Shown one piece after another: positions 15,474 to 23,488 of a stretch of DNA of 27,091 nt (positions are counted from its first letter, which is position 1; each line of letters starts with the position of its first letter). The stretch is taken from assembly GCA_020025275.1 (NCBI GenBank), contig JAHHSI010000029.1, forward strand, positions 1-27,091, given 5' to 3'. The notes beneath the pieces were generated by a model. That model searched no databases. It saw nothing but the letters and a program-made list of their open reading frames with translations, and had not been told where the DNA came from. A program made the translations under genes and the position numbers. Origin of the DNA: Oscillospiraceae bacterium. GTDB lineage: Bacteria; Bacillota; Clostridia; Oscillospirales; Oscillospiraceae.

Positions 15474-16472
15474 TTATTGATAGTCTTGCAGCAGGAACAT
15501 GGGCTTGATGACGACCACCTCATCATACTCCTCCTGCTCCACCTGCACATCGGCGGTCAGGGCTTTCAGGTCCGTCTTGACCACCGACAAGGCCTCGTCC
15601 ACGGACTGGGCACGACCTTCCCGCAGGACACGGATCATCCGCTGCAGCACAATGGGGTGGGCATACCAGTAGGGGACGGGGAAATCCTCGCCCACCAGAT
15701 TGAAGATGGCAGCCTTGGCGGCCTCCCATTCCTGCGTGATGACCTTGCGGTTGTTGCGTGCCGTGGGCAGGACCTGTGCACTGGAGAACATAAGGATTCC
15801 GGCCAGCCCCAGCAGTGTGAAGTAGATGCCGGTGGTATCGTGGGTAAAGAGCTTCTGCACACCGAAGGCGGCGGCGATGATCCCGGCGATCACGATGACC
15901 AAAGCCACCCATTTATAGGCGGGGTTGGTGCGGTCGTTGGTGCGCTTGGCCTTGGCTGCGGCCGCCAGACGGTTGGTGATCTCCGGCTCCTGCTCCAAAA
16001 ATGCCTTGGCCTGCTCCAGTGTCTTCCGAGCGGCTTCGGCCGCAGGCGTCAGGGTTGCCAGATAGCGCTTGGCCTCCTGCTCGTCACGTTCCCGAAGACG
16101 GCGCTCCGCTGCCGCACTGTGCAGAGGGATCTCCGGCAGGACCTTGGCCAGGTGGGCCAACAGACGGTCTACATCTTCCTCGTGCTTGAAATTGCACTGG
16201 GTCTGCTTGCCATCGTCATATTCCACCACCAGATACGGCATACTGCCAAAGACGCCCTTACCGGAAAAGCCGCCCTTGGTCATGGCGACACGCTTGAAAG
16301 CACGGCGCACGGACGACAGCGGCACGTAGAGCCGGCGGTCCAGGAAAAAGGTGTTCAGATACAGTGCTTTTTCGCCGACACCACAGGGGCCGAAACGGGA
16401 GCATCTCTTTCTATCAAGTTTTACCGTTTCTTTATCCAAAGAAACGGCGCCAAGCTGAATCGGTGCAAACAT
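15474..16472 (-). CDS. Unrecognised two-TM protein with central coiled-coil-like region
   Basis: This is a 332-residue protein of no family I recognise. The N-terminal part (1-115) is soluble and strand-rich and looks PH-like in rhythm (LDRRLYVPLSSVRRAFKRV, then MPYLVVEYDDGKQ), but this is only an impression. Residues 118-178 are Ala/Glu/Arg/Lys-rich and probably helical or coiled-coil. Two hydrophobic helices follow at about 188-205 and 216-231, then a soluble C-terminal domain of about 100 residues ending in acidic strands. Both ends would face the cytoplasm. A GGAGGAAG ribosome binding site supports ATG 16472. It follows the cstA terminator directly, so it is transcribed by read-through or from an unseen promoter. 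Confidence 0.8.
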   Translation of the reverse strand: MFAPIQLGAVSLDKETVKLDRKRCSRFGPCGVGEKALYLNTFFLDRRLYVPLSSVRRAFKRVAMTKGGFSGKGVFGSMPYLVVEYDDGKQTQCNFKHEEDVDRLLAHLAKVLPEIPLHSAAAERRLRERDEQEAKRYLATLTPAAEAARKTLEQAKAFLEQEPEITNRLAAAAKAKRTNDRTNPAYKWVALVIVIAGIIAAAFGVQKLFTHDTTGIYFTLLGLAGILMFSSAQVLPTARNNRKVITQEWEAAKAAIFNLVGEDFPVPYWYAHPIVLQRMIRVLREGRAQSVDEALSVVKTDLKALTADVQVEQEEYDEVVVIKPMFLLQDYQ

Positions 16473-16486
16473 TGTTCTTCCTCCAA

Positions 16487-16526
16487 AACGATCAAAACGG
16501 CGGGAGAAAAACTCCTCCCGCCGTTT
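16487..16526 (-). terminator. Intrinsic terminator of cstA
   Basis: A 12-bp stem AAACGGCGGGAG/CTCCCGCCGTTT (16495-16506 with 16515-16526) is followed on the minus strand by TGATCGTTTT. It sits 10 bases after the cstA stop and just before the ribosome binding site of the next gene. Confidence 0.78.
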
Positions 16527-16536
16527 AGGGGTTCTA

Positions 16537-18021
16537 TTACTTCTGCAGAGTTTCGTAGTGAGGCTCCGTGCGCTTACGGACCTTCACGGCATACAGGAAG
16601 AGGCCCAGGAACAGCACGGCCAGAATGATACCGGCGGGGTATGCAATGGCAGTGGACAGGTGCAGGCACTCCTTAGCAGAGAAGAAGTAGGTCATGGATA
16701 CCGCACTCATGAACGTTGCGGGCACGGCGGTGATCCAGTAGTTCTTCTTTTCGTAGTACAGGTACATGGAAGCGGCCCACAGCACGATCATGGCCAGCGT
16801 CTGGTTGGTCCAGCTGAAGTAACGCCAGATCACCTGATAGTCGATGTAGCCCAGCATGTTGCCGATGCCCAGAATGGCGCCGACACCCAGAACGGGGATG
16901 CAGAGGATCAGGCGGTTCTTCATGCCCTTCTGATCCATGTGGAACCAGTCGGCCAGCACCAGACGGGCGCTGCGGAAGGCCGTATCGCCGGAGGTGATGG
17001 GGCAGGCAATGACGCCCAGCATGGCCAGAGCGATACCCACACCGCCCATGGTCTTGGAGCAGACATCATAGATGGCCGCAGACTGGCCGGCCGCCAGAGC
17101 GGCATCCAGACCGGTGTTCAAACCGCCGGTGACCTCGTAGATCGCGCAGCCGGCAGCGGCCCAGATGAGAGCGATCACGCCCTCGCAGACCATGGCGCCG
17201 TAGAAGACGAAGTGGCCCTGCTTCTCACTCTTCATGCAGCGAGCCATCAGGGGACTTTGCGTGGAGTGGAAGCCGGAAATAGCACCGCAGGCCACGGTAA
17301 TGAACATACCGGCCCAGATGGGCGTTCCCTTGGGGTGCATATTGGTGAAGTTATCCCAGATCTCGGGGATGACGTAGTCGGCCTTGGTGAAGATACCGAT
17401 GGCCACGCCCAGAGCCATGACGATCAGGCAGATACCAAACACGGGATAGATCTTACCGATGATCTTGTCCACGGACAGGAAAGTGGCGATGAAGTAGTAC
17501 ACCAGAATGATGATCAGCCAGAAAAGGCCGGTGCTGACAAAGCCGGAAGCGCCGGCCTCGGACACCAGCTTGACGATCAGGCCGGCAGGACCCACGGCGA
17601 ACACGGTGCCCACCATGACCAGCAGGACCACGGAGAACACACGCATGACGTTCTTCATGACGCCGCCCAGATAGATGCCGGAAATCTCGGAGATGGAAGC
17701 GCCGTCGTTGCGCTCACTCATCATACCGGAGAAGTAGTCGTGGACTGCACCGGCAAAAATGGTACCGAAGGTGATCCACAAAAAGACCACAGGCCCCCAC
17801 AGAGCACCCTGCAGAGCACCGAAAATGGGGCCAAGACCGGCGATGTTCAGCAGCTGTACCAGAAACAGCTTCCACTGGGGCATCACCACATAGTCGACGC
17901 CGTCGTTGATTTTGACGGCAGGAGTTTCGCGGTCGTCGGGACCAAAGGTATTCTCTACGATTTTACCGTAGACAAAGTAACCCACAACCAGAAACGCCAA
18001 GCAAAGGAAAAAGCTAATCAC
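16537..18021 (-). CDS. cstA: CstA-family carbon starvation / pyruvate transporter
   Basis: This 494-residue multi-TM protein belongs to the CstA family, which includes peptide and pyruvate:H+ symporters in enterobacteria. Family stretches are WKLFLVQLLNIAGLGPIFGALQGALWGP, FAGAVHDYFSGMMSERN, GAISGFHSTQSPLMARC, and CPITSGDTAFRSARL. It is shorter than the roughly 700-residue E. coli members, lacking their long C-terminal extension, which is usual in Clostridia. The start is taken as GTG 18021: GAGAGGAG stands eight bases before it and the MISFFLCLAFLVVGYF helix begins there. The frame stays open far upstream but through AT-rich, non-protein-like sequence. The substrate is not decided by sequence; pyruvate is the best guess. 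Confidence 0.92.
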   Translation of the reverse strand: MISFFLCLAFLVVGYFVYGKIVENTFGPDDRETPAVKINDGVDYVVMPQWKLFLVQLLNIAGLGPIFGALQGALWGPVVFLWITFGTIFAGAVHDYFSGMMSERNDGASISEISGIYLGGVMKNVMRVFSVVLLVMVGTVFAVGPAGLIVKLVSEAGASGFVSTGLFWLIIILVYYFIATFLSVDKIIGKIYPVFGICLIVMALGVAIGIFTKADYVIPEIWDNFTNMHPKGTPIWAGMFITVACGAISGFHSTQSPLMARCMKSEKQGHFVFYGAMVCEGVIALIWAAAGCAIYEVTGGLNTGLDAALAAGQSAAIYDVCSKTMGGVGIALAMLGVIACPITSGDTAFRSARLVLADWFHMDQKGMKNRLILCIPVLGVGAILGIGNMLGYIDYQVIWRYFSWTNQTLAMIVLWAASMYLYYEKKNYWITAVPATFMSAVSMTYFFSAKECLHLSTAIAYPAGIILAVLFLGLFLYAVKVRKRTEPHYETLQK

Positions 18022-18121
18022 GATAATATCTCCTCTCCATAGTGTGATAGCGGGAAGGACGATCTCCCGAATCCGTTTTCCTCTGCCAGATTTACGCCTG
18101 CATTGTGCCCTGTTTGTGTAT

Positions 18122-18127
18122 ATTATA
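18122..18127 (-). promoter_or_regulatory. cstA: Probable cstA -10 box
   Basis: A TATAAT on the minus strand lies about 100 bases upstream of the GTG start. No good -35 box lies 16-18 bases away, so the promoter may be activator-dependent. Confidence 0.45.
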
Positions 18128-18585
18128 GCTAAAATACAGGAGGAATAAGCACGGAAAATCGGATATACGAAAGAAATCCTCTCAATTTCCATAGTATCAG
18201 TGTTTGGAGGGTTGCTCAATGTGAAAAATAAACAAAGATTAATAAAAAATAAAGCGATTATATATAAATTAAGCAAAAAAGCAGACGATAAAAAGATAAA
18301 ATAAAAAATATTGGCGTATTTATATAACGATATTGCGTGCTATTCTGGAGGGTTTTCAATAAAAATGGAGAAAAGATTCAAAAAAATACGTAAAATGCGG
18401 GGAAAATGGAACTTTTGGAATATCGAGAGCCAATAATTCTAAAAAGTCTCTATGGCAGAGACAAATCTTCACAATAGGAAAGCAGTGGCGGACAGCAGAA
18501 AAAACAGAGGAGAGCGTAAAAATGCACAAAAGGTGGAAAAATATGCAATTTATGTCCTTTTTGAGGGGAACGGAGGGAGATCCTC
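18128..18585. other. AT-rich gene-free region between divergent cstA and rsmH-like gene
   Basis: Very AT-rich for this genome, with A-tracts around 18220-18380. Two similar blocks, TGGAGGGTTGCTCAAT (18205-18220) and TGGAGGGTTTTCAAT (18346-18360), lie about 140 bases apart. They could be regulator sites for the divergent genes. No credible gene was found. Confidence 0.5.
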
Positions 18586-18614
18586 TTGTCAAAAGCGGGG
18601 GCGGCGCTTATAAT
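18586..18614 (+). promoter_or_regulatory. Promoter of the rsmH-like gene
   Basis: TTGTCA (18586-18591), a 17-base spacer and TATAAT (18609-18614) give a near-consensus sigma-A promoter 80 bases before the start codon. Confidence 0.8.
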
Positions 18615-18644
18615 GACAGCAGAAGAACGATGAGGTGGACGGAT

Positions 18645-18673
18645 GGCGCTGCGGCGCAGCGGGCCGCCTTTTT
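18645..18673 (+). promoter_or_regulatory. Terminator-like hairpin in the rsmH-like leader
   Basis: CGCTGC-GGC-GCAGCG (18647-18661), with a possible outer GGC/GCC pairing, is followed by CTTTTTG at 18668-18674. It lies between the promoter and the ribosome binding site and could attenuate transcription. A full terminator call is uncertain because the hairpin and T-run are not adjacent. Confidence 0.4.
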
Positions 18674-18694
18674 GCGTAGAGAAGGAGAAGACAC

Positions 18695-19747
18695 ATGGAC
18701 GAAAAAAATCCGCATGAGCATAAGCGGCGTGTCCGCTATAAGGGGACCCATCCCCGGCATTTCAACGAAAAATATAAAGAGCTGGATCCGGAGCGCTATG
18801 CGGACACGGTGGAGAAGATCCGGCAAAAGGGCAATACCCCGGCCGGAATGCATATTTCCATTATGGTCAGTGAAATCTTGGACTTTCTGGAGATACAGCC
18901 CGGCCAGCAGGGACTGGACGCCACATTGGGGTACGGCGGTCATACGCTGGCCATGCTGCAAAAGCTGAATCATACAGGCCACTTGTACGGGCTGGACGTG
19001 GACCCCATCGAGTCGGTTAAGACCCGCAAGCGCTTGGCGGAGAAGGGGTTTGGACCGGAAGATGTGACCGTGCGGTTGACCAACTTTGCCAACATCGATC
19101 AGGTGGCGGCGGAGGTGGGCGCCTTCGACTTTGTACTGGCCGATCTGGGGGTCTCCTCCATGCAGATCGACGACCCGGCCCGTGGGTTTTCCTTTAAAAA
19201 TGACGGGCCTCTGGACCTGCGTCTGGACCCGGAGCACGGTATTTCCGCTGCGGAACGACTGCGGACCACAGAACGTGGGGAGTTGGTGGGGATGCTTGAG
19301 GAAAATTCCGACGAGCCCTATGCCGAAGAGATCGCCGCAGAAGTATTTCGCCGCCGGGCAGCAGGAATCCCCATCGAGACCACCAAGGATCTCTACCATG
19401 TGGTGGAGGCAGCGCTATCGTTCCTGCCGCCAAAGGAGCAGAAGATGGCGGTGAAAAAATCCTGCCAGCGGACGTTTCAGGCGCTGCGGATCGACATCAA
19501 CCATGAGTTTGAGGTGCTGTACCAGTTCCTTGAAAAGCTGCCGGGGGTCCTGAAACCCGGCGGACGGGTGGCCATCCTGACGTTTCATTCCGGTGAGGAT
19601 CGTCTGGTGAAAAAATCCTTCAAGCAGCTGCAGCGCGAGGGGATCTACAGTGAAGTGGCCCGGGACGTGATTCGCCCCTCCGCAGAGGAGTGCCGCAGCA
19701 ACAGCCGCGCCACCTCCACCAAAATGCGGTGGGCCATCAAGGCGTAA
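18695..19747 (+). CDS. Divergent RsmH (MraW)-type SAM methyltransferase
   Basis: This 350-residue protein has the RsmH fold; RsmH methylates N4 of C1402 in 16S rRNA. It shows SAM motif DATLGYGG (75-82; normally DGTLGGGG), LADLGVSSMQIDDPARGFSFKNDGPLDLRLD starting at 148, FQALRIDINHE (261-271), and TFHSGEDRLVK (297-306; normally FHSLEDR). The C-terminal RPS...NSRATSTKMRWA block also matches. It differs from housekeeping RsmH: a charged, His/Lys/Arg-rich N-terminal extension of about 50 residues, several substitutions in motifs, and a solo position away from mraZ/ftsL/pbp genes. GAAGGAG supports the start. It is probably a second copy with a related RNA target; the exact substrate is unknown. 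Confidence 0.85.
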   Translation: MDEKNPHEHKRRVRYKGTHPRHFNEKYKELDPERYADTVEKIRQKGNTPAGMHISIMVSEILDFLEIQPGQQGLDATLGYGGHTLAMLQKLNHTGHLYGLDVDPIESVKTRKRLAEKGFGPEDVTVRLTNFANIDQVAAEVGAFDFVLADLGVSSMQIDDPARGFSFKNDGPLDLRLDPEHGISAAERLRTTERGELVGMLEENSDEPYAEEIAAEVFRRRAAGIPIETTKDLYHVVEAALSFLPPKEQKMAVKKSCQRTFQALRIDINHEFEVLYQFLEKLPGVLKPGGRVAILTFHSGEDRLVKKSFKQLQREGIYSEVARDVIRPSAEECRSNSRATSTKMRWAIKA

Positions 19748-19768
19748 AGAAAGCAAATCGAATGAAAT

Positions 19769-19797
19769 GAGGGGCGGCCGATGGGCCGCCCCTCGTT
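19769..19797. terminator. Shared terminator between convergent genes
   Basis: A perfect 11-bp stem GAGGGGCGGCC/GGCCGCCCCTC with GATG loop lies between the rsmH-like gene (plus) and the PAP2 gene (minus). T-tracts are short on both sides (GTTT; CATTTC), so the strong stem probably serves both directions. Confidence 0.7.
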
Positions 19798-19814
19798 TGG
19801 CTGCACAGGACCTG

Positions 19815-20309
19815 CTACAGGACGAAAAAGCCCAGATACCCCAGGAGCCCACCGAAAAGTGCACCGGCGGCCACATCCCGCAGAAAGTGGACCCCGATCA
19901 GCACACGAAGGGGGGCCAACAGGGCCGTGGTGCCCAACATCACCCAGCCCAGCGGCGGGCAGAGCCAGAAAGCGCAGGCCGTCAGCACGGAGGCGCTGAA
20001 CATATGGCGGCTGGGGAAGGATTGTCCGGCACGTGTCTTATTGTCCAGTGAGGGGGTGTGATAGACTTCGTAAGGGCGGGGAAAGTTGAGCTTGCGCCGC
20101 AGGGCCGATCCGCCCAGAAAAACGGCGGCCGGCACCAACAGGGCCCGCCACAGTCGGCTGTCCCGAGTCAGGAGCAGCACCAAAAGCAGGACCCCGTAGA
20201 CCAGATAGACGACAGTGGACAGGACTTTGTTGCCCACCAACAGTGCCTGCAGAGCGGCAGGGTGTGCCCGGAACCATGTCTGCACCGCATGGTAGTTTTG
20301 TTCGTTCAT
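19815..20309 (-). CDS. PAP2 superfamily phosphatase
   Basis: This 164-residue membrane protein has all three PAP2 motifs: RKLNFPRP (phosphate-binding K and RP), SFPSRHMFSA (PSRH), and a RVLIGVHFLRDVAAG segment with the nucleophilic H and the D. About five hydrophobic helices are visible. It probably dephosphorylates undecaprenyl pyrophosphate, phosphatidylglycerol phosphate or phosphatidic acid at the membrane; which one cannot be told. GGAGGAC supports the start. It is a single-gene unit. It is a different branch from the PAP2-like protein at 11313-12002, which lacks the first motif. Confidence 0.92.
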   Translation of the reverse strand: MNEQNYHAVQTWFRAHPAALQALLVGNKVLSTVVYLVYGVLLLVLLLTRDSRLWRALLVPAAVFLGGSALRRKLNFPRPYEVYHTPSLDNKTRAGQSFPSRHMFSASVLTACAFWLCPPLGWVMLGTTALLAPLRVLIGVHFLRDVAAGALFGGLLGYLGFFVL

Positions 20310-20341
20310 AGCGCCTGTCCTCCGTTTCTTTCAATGCAGTT

Positions 20342-20347
20342 ATTATA
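20342..20347 (-). promoter_or_regulatory. Probable -10 box of the PAP2 gene
   Basis: A TATAAT on the minus strand lies 33 bases upstream of the start codon. The -35 position (about TGGTGT) is poor. Confidence 0.45.
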
Positions 20348-20348
20348 A

Positions 20349-20614
20349 TCGATTTGCGGCGAATACACCATAGGGAAGTGACGGCGCGGGCAAAGAAACT
20401 CCCACGCCCGCTCCGGCGAAGCGGAGGAAGATGGTACGGTATTGTGATAAAGCAACGGAGAAAAAAGTTCCCAAATCAGGAGGAGTCTCGCAGAGCGGCG
20501 GAAAGGGTAAATTGCGTGAAAGATTGTGTATCTGTGAGTTATTTATAAAAAAGCGAATAAATTCAACGGAAAAAGTTTGGCAAAAGAAAATTTACAAAAA
20601 TTGAAATTTGGGGA
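20349..20614. other. Gene-free stretch upstream of the brnQ promoter
   Basis: GC-rich at first, with a small CTCCG/CGGAG hairpin near 20410-20430, then AT-rich towards 20614. No gene, RNA or repeat could be supported. Confidence 0.5.
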
Positions 20615-20643
20615 TTGCAATTTAAAAAAACCGGTGCTATAAT
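20615..20643 (+). promoter_or_regulatory. brnQ: Promoter of the T-box/brnQ unit
   Basis: TTGCAA (20615-20620), a 17-base spacer and TATAAT (20638-20643). Transcription would start near 20650, just before Stem I of the T-box. Confidence 0.85.
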
Positions 20644-20669
20644 GCAAACAACAAAAACACAGCAAAGAA

Positions 20670-20921
20670 ATTCGTTGACAGGGAACAAGTAGTCATCGGA
20701 ACGATCTTTTCAGAGAGGCAGTGGTTGGTGTGAACTGTCAGGGCGTCCGAAAGTACGAAATCATCCCCGAGAAGCAAGCTGAACACAGTAGGCGCGCCGG
20801 AGTCAAGCCACGTTACAGGTGAGATGCATTGTTGGATGCAGTTGAGTGCCGGATCATATCCGGAAGCAAGGTGGTACCGCGGTTTTACAATCGTCCTTCG
20901 ATCGAGAAGGGCGATTTTTTT
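20670..20921 (+). promoter_or_regulatory. T-box riboswitch, probably isoleucine-specific
   Basis: A T-box leader senses uncharged tRNA and lets transcription proceed when the cognate amino acid is short. Visible parts: AGAGAG (20712-20717) followed by GTGGTTGGTGTGAAC in the Stem I distal region; a specifier region GAAATCATCC where ATC (20760-20762) is the likely codon for Ile; and the T-box sequence AGGTGGTACCGCGG (20869-20882), which pairs with the tRNA acceptor end, directly before a terminator. An Ile specifier fits the branched-chain amino acid carrier downstream. The specifier position is read by pattern, not by folding. Confidence 0.93.
20890..20921 (+). terminator. T-box regulatory terminator
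   Basis: The stem ATCGTCCTTC/GAAGGGCGAT (one U-G pair) with a six-base loop and seven T forms the terminator that competes with the antiterminator containing GGTGGTACC. Confidence 0.9.
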
Positions 20922-21012
20922 GTTGCCACTTTTCAAACCTTACGTTCGACACTTCTGCCGGGAACGCGCCAACACACGGAGCCGGGCCAGAGGGATCAAG
21001 GAGGAAATGAAG

Positions 21013-22353
21013 ATGAAATTAGGAAAGAAAAACATGCTGTTGGTCAGCTTTATGCTGTTCTCGTTGTTCTTTGGCGCGGGCAACCTGATTTTCCCGCCGT
21101 TCTTAGGGCAAAGTGCCGGTGAACACACCCCCATGGCCCTGCTGGGCTTTCTGGTGACGGCCGTGGTGCTGCCGGTCATGGGCGTGGTGGCCGTGGCGGA
21201 ATTTGGTGGACTGGATCAGCTGGCCAGAAAGGTCGATCCCCGCTTTGCCATGGTATTCACGGTGTTGATCTATCTGTCCATCGGCCCCGGCTTGGGTATC
21301 CCCAGAGCGGCGTCAGTGCCTTTTGAGATGGCTATTGCGCCGTATCTGCCGGCCGATGCCCCCCTGAGCCTGTTCATGCTGCTCTATTCACTGGCCTTTT
21401 TTCTGGTGGCCGGTTGGCTGGTGCTGACACCCAACAAACTGGTGAACCGCATCGGAAAGTTCCTGACCCCCAGTCTTTTGCTGCTGATGAGCGGACTGTT
21501 TGTATGCTTCCTGCTCAACGGGGTTACCGGTGTGGCCGAGCCTCAGAAGGCATATCAGGAGGTACCGCTGGTGACCGGCTTCTTGGAGGGATACAACACC
21601 ATGGACGCCATCGCTGCGCTGAATTTCGGTCTGGTGATCGCCACCACGCTGCGCTCCATGCAGGTCAAAGAGCACAAGGACGTCATGCGCTATACGGTTC
21701 GTGCCGGTGTCTTTGCCGGCAGTATCCTGGCTGTGGTCTATGGAATGCTCTGCTACATGGGAATGAAGACGTCGGCAGTCTATGAGCTGCAGGGCAATGG
21801 GGCATGGACCCTGCGCTGCATCGTTCAGCAGCTGTTCGGCACCCCCGGTGCGGTGCTGCTGGCCGCCATCTTTACACTGGCTTGCCTGACCACCTGCGTG
21901 GGCCTCATCACCTCGATCGCACAGTATTTCTCTACGCTGACCCACAAGCTGAGCTATCGCCAGTGGGCCGTCGGCATCGTTGTGTTCGCCTTTGCTGTCT
22001 GCAATCAGGGGCTCAATACCATCCTGAGTGTATCGGTGCCGGTCCTCAACGCCATCTATCCGGTGGCCATCGTGCTGATCGTTCTGGGGCTTTGCAACAA
22101 GTGGCTGCAGCATAACCGCTTCGTTTATCCCTGCACCGTGGGTGCTGTGGGTGTGGTCAGTGTTCTCTATGCATTGGAAAATTTGCACGTCCCGCTGGGC
22201 GTTGTGAGCACGGTGCTGCACAAGCTGCCCTTCTTTGCTGCCGGTATGGGTTGGGTCTGTGTGGCCGTTGCGGCGGTACTGGTCAGCCTTGTGCTGGGCC
22301 GTCTGCTGGGGCAGGGTGCTGAGACTGCCGTGTCCGAGGAAACGCCGGCCTGA
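21013..22353 (+). CDS. brnQ: BrnQ branched-chain amino acid:cation symporter
   Basis: This 446-residue polytopic protein of the LIVCS family imports leucine, isoleucine and valine with Na+ or H+. The diagnostic N-terminus is MLFSLFFGAGNLIFPPFLG, followed by IGPGLGIPRAASVPFEMA and about twelve hydrophobic segments. The start is set at ATG 21013, eight bases after AAGGAGG (20998-21004). ATG 21007 lies only two bases from that site, and the longer open frame into the T-box is not coding. Expression should be controlled by the T-box upstream and ended by the terminator at 22401-22441. Confidence 0.95.
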   Translation: MKLGKKNMLLVSFMLFSLFFGAGNLIFPPFLGQSAGEHTPMALLGFLVTAVVLPVMGVVAVAEFGGLDQLARKVDPRFAMVFTVLIYLSIGPGLGIPRAASVPFEMAIAPYLPADAPLSLFMLLYSLAFFLVAGWLVLTPNKLVNRIGKFLTPSLLLLMSGLFVCFLLNGVTGVAEPQKAYQEVPLVTGFLEGYNTMDAIAALNFGLVIATTLRSMQVKEHKDVMRYTVRAGVFAGSILAVVYGMLCYMGMKTSAVYELQGNGAWTLRCIVQQLFGTPGAVLLAAIFTLACLTTCVGLITSIAQYFSTLTHKLSYRQWAVGIVVFAFAVCNQGLNTILSVSVPVLNAIYPVAIVLIVLGLCNKWLQHNRFVYPCTVGAVGVVSVLYALENLHVPLGVVSTVLHKLPFFAAGMGWVCVAVAAVLVSLVLGRLLGQGAETAVSEETPA

Positions 22354-22400
22354 GTGCATCTCCCTTTTGAGAGAGCCATGCCACAAAATATAAGCAATAC

Positions 22401-22441
22401 AACGTCCCCGACTCGTTTGAAGTGAGCCGGGGACGTTTTTT
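22401..22441 (+). terminator. Intrinsic terminator of brnQ
   Basis: A 14-bp stem starting AACGTCCCCG, with one mismatch-tolerant position near the loop, is followed by a run of six T. It lies 48 bases after the brnQ stop. The reverse strand has no T-run, but the stem may also affect the convergent LysR gene. Confidence 0.9.
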
Positions 22442-22508
22442 GATACCTATATAATATATATATAATAGAAGAAAGGGAAGCATCTGACAGAGGCCAAGCG
22501 GCGTCCGG

Positions 22509-23405
22509 TTACAGCATTTCCTTCTTCGCCCAGTTTTCCACATAGTCGACAAATTGTCTGGCGGCGGGGGAGAGTGTGTCAAAGGAGCGCACGGCCAGAC
22601 CGATGTCACGGTACTGCGGCGGGTCCAGCGGGCAGACTGCCACATGGAAGGGCGTACGCTGCAAGACGAGCTCCGTCAGTGAGCTGACACCCAAGCCGTT
22701 TTCCACCATGGACATGATGGTGTAGTCGTCGTTGCCGCGGTAGCGCAGGTTGGGCTTGACGTGGTAGCGCTCCAAAAATTCCGCCACCTCCCGATCCCGC
22801 TCGTCCTCCAGTTTGATGAAGGGATCTTCGCCGAAACGGGCGATGGGATAGCTTTTTGCTTTGGCCAGCGGGTGATCTTCGGGAACCACCGCCATGTGGC
22901 GGTCACGGTGGAGAAAGGTGGTCTCCAGATTTGAAGAGCAGGGGAGGGCGATGAAGCCGCAGTCCACGCGGCCGGAGGTGATCATGTCCTCCACGCCGCG
23001 GTACTCGATCTGCGTGATGACCTCAAATTGAATGTCGGGATATTCCAACTGAAAGGCCTTGATGATGGGGGGGAGCCAGTGCATGGAGGTGCTGGGGAAG
23101 GAGCCGATGCGCACGGTACCGAAGGTCAGTCCGTGTAGATGGCCGATCTGCTCCTCCAGCTCCCGCTGGGCGTTGCAGACGGCCCGCAGACGGGGGAGGA
23201 TCTCCTCGCCGGCCGTGGTCAGCTTCGCACCGTTTCGACCACGGAGCAGTAACTGGACATCCCATTCTTTTTCAAGATCCGCAACGATGCGGCTGACAGC
23301 GGACTGCGTATAGCCCAGTGCCTCTGCGGCGTGGGTCAGATTTCCCAGATCCGCCACCTGCAGCAGTACTTCGTATTTGCCTGTTTCCACAGTGATCACA
23401 TCCAT
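22509..23405 (-). CDS. LysR family transcriptional regulator
   Basis: This 298-residue protein has an N-terminal winged helix-turn-helix (about 8-67; the core reads NLTHAAEALGYTQSAVSRIV) and a periplasmic-binding-like effector domain (about 95-295) beginning TFGTVRIGSFPS. Length and order are standard. The start is ATG 23405; the ribosome binding site is weak (GATGGA). It is transcribed away from the 53-residue protein gene, and both promoters lie in the shared gap, so that small gene is a natural target candidate. The effector is unknown. Confidence 0.93.
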   Translation of the reverse strand: MDVITVETGKYEVLLQVADLGNLTHAAEALGYTQSAVSRIVADLEKEWDVQLLLRGRNGAKLTTAGEEILPRLRAVCNAQRELEEQIGHLHGLTFGTVRIGSFPSTSMHWLPPIIKAFQLEYPDIQFEVITQIEYRGVEDMITSGRVDCGFIALPCSSNLETTFLHRDRHMAVVPEDHPLAKAKSYPIARFGEDPFIKLEDERDREVAEFLERYHVKPNLRYRGNDDYTIMSMVENGLGVSSLTELVLQRTPFHVAVCPLDPPQYRDIGLAVRSFDTLSPAARQFVDYVENWAKKEML

Positions 23406-23458
23406 TCCATCTAAGCATTATCAATATTCAAATTAGGTAGTATTGTCATACTATAATG

Positions 23459-23488
23459 ATTATAGCCTGTCCAATAAGAGGAAGTCAA
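23459..23488 (-). promoter_or_regulatory. Promoter of the LysR gene
   Basis: On the minus strand, TTGACT (23483-23488) and TATAAT (23459-23464) are 18 bases apart. The gap between this and the divergent promoter at 23682 (about 190 bases) holds no gene; it has a small CCCGT/ACGGG hairpin near 23610. Confidence 0.7.

Noticed and set aside
16558..18042. 494-codon open frame opposite cstA
   Set aside because: It mirrors cstA codon bias, is full of His/Asp/Gly/Gln without hydrophobic pattern, and cstA has a ribosome binding site, terminator and clear homology.
18522..18968. 148-codon plus-strand frame upstream of and overlapping the RsmH-like gene
   Set aside because: It spans the promoter at 18586-18614 and runs out of frame into conserved RsmH sequence.
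20824..21012. N-terminal extension of BrnQ
   Set aside because: It would translate the T-box antiterminator and terminator; the start at 21013 fits both the Shine-Dalgarno spacing and the family N-terminus.
22447..22467. TATATAATATATATATAATAG tract as a promoter
   Set aside because: It is a simple AT run between convergent genes, with no -35 box and no gene downstream to serve.
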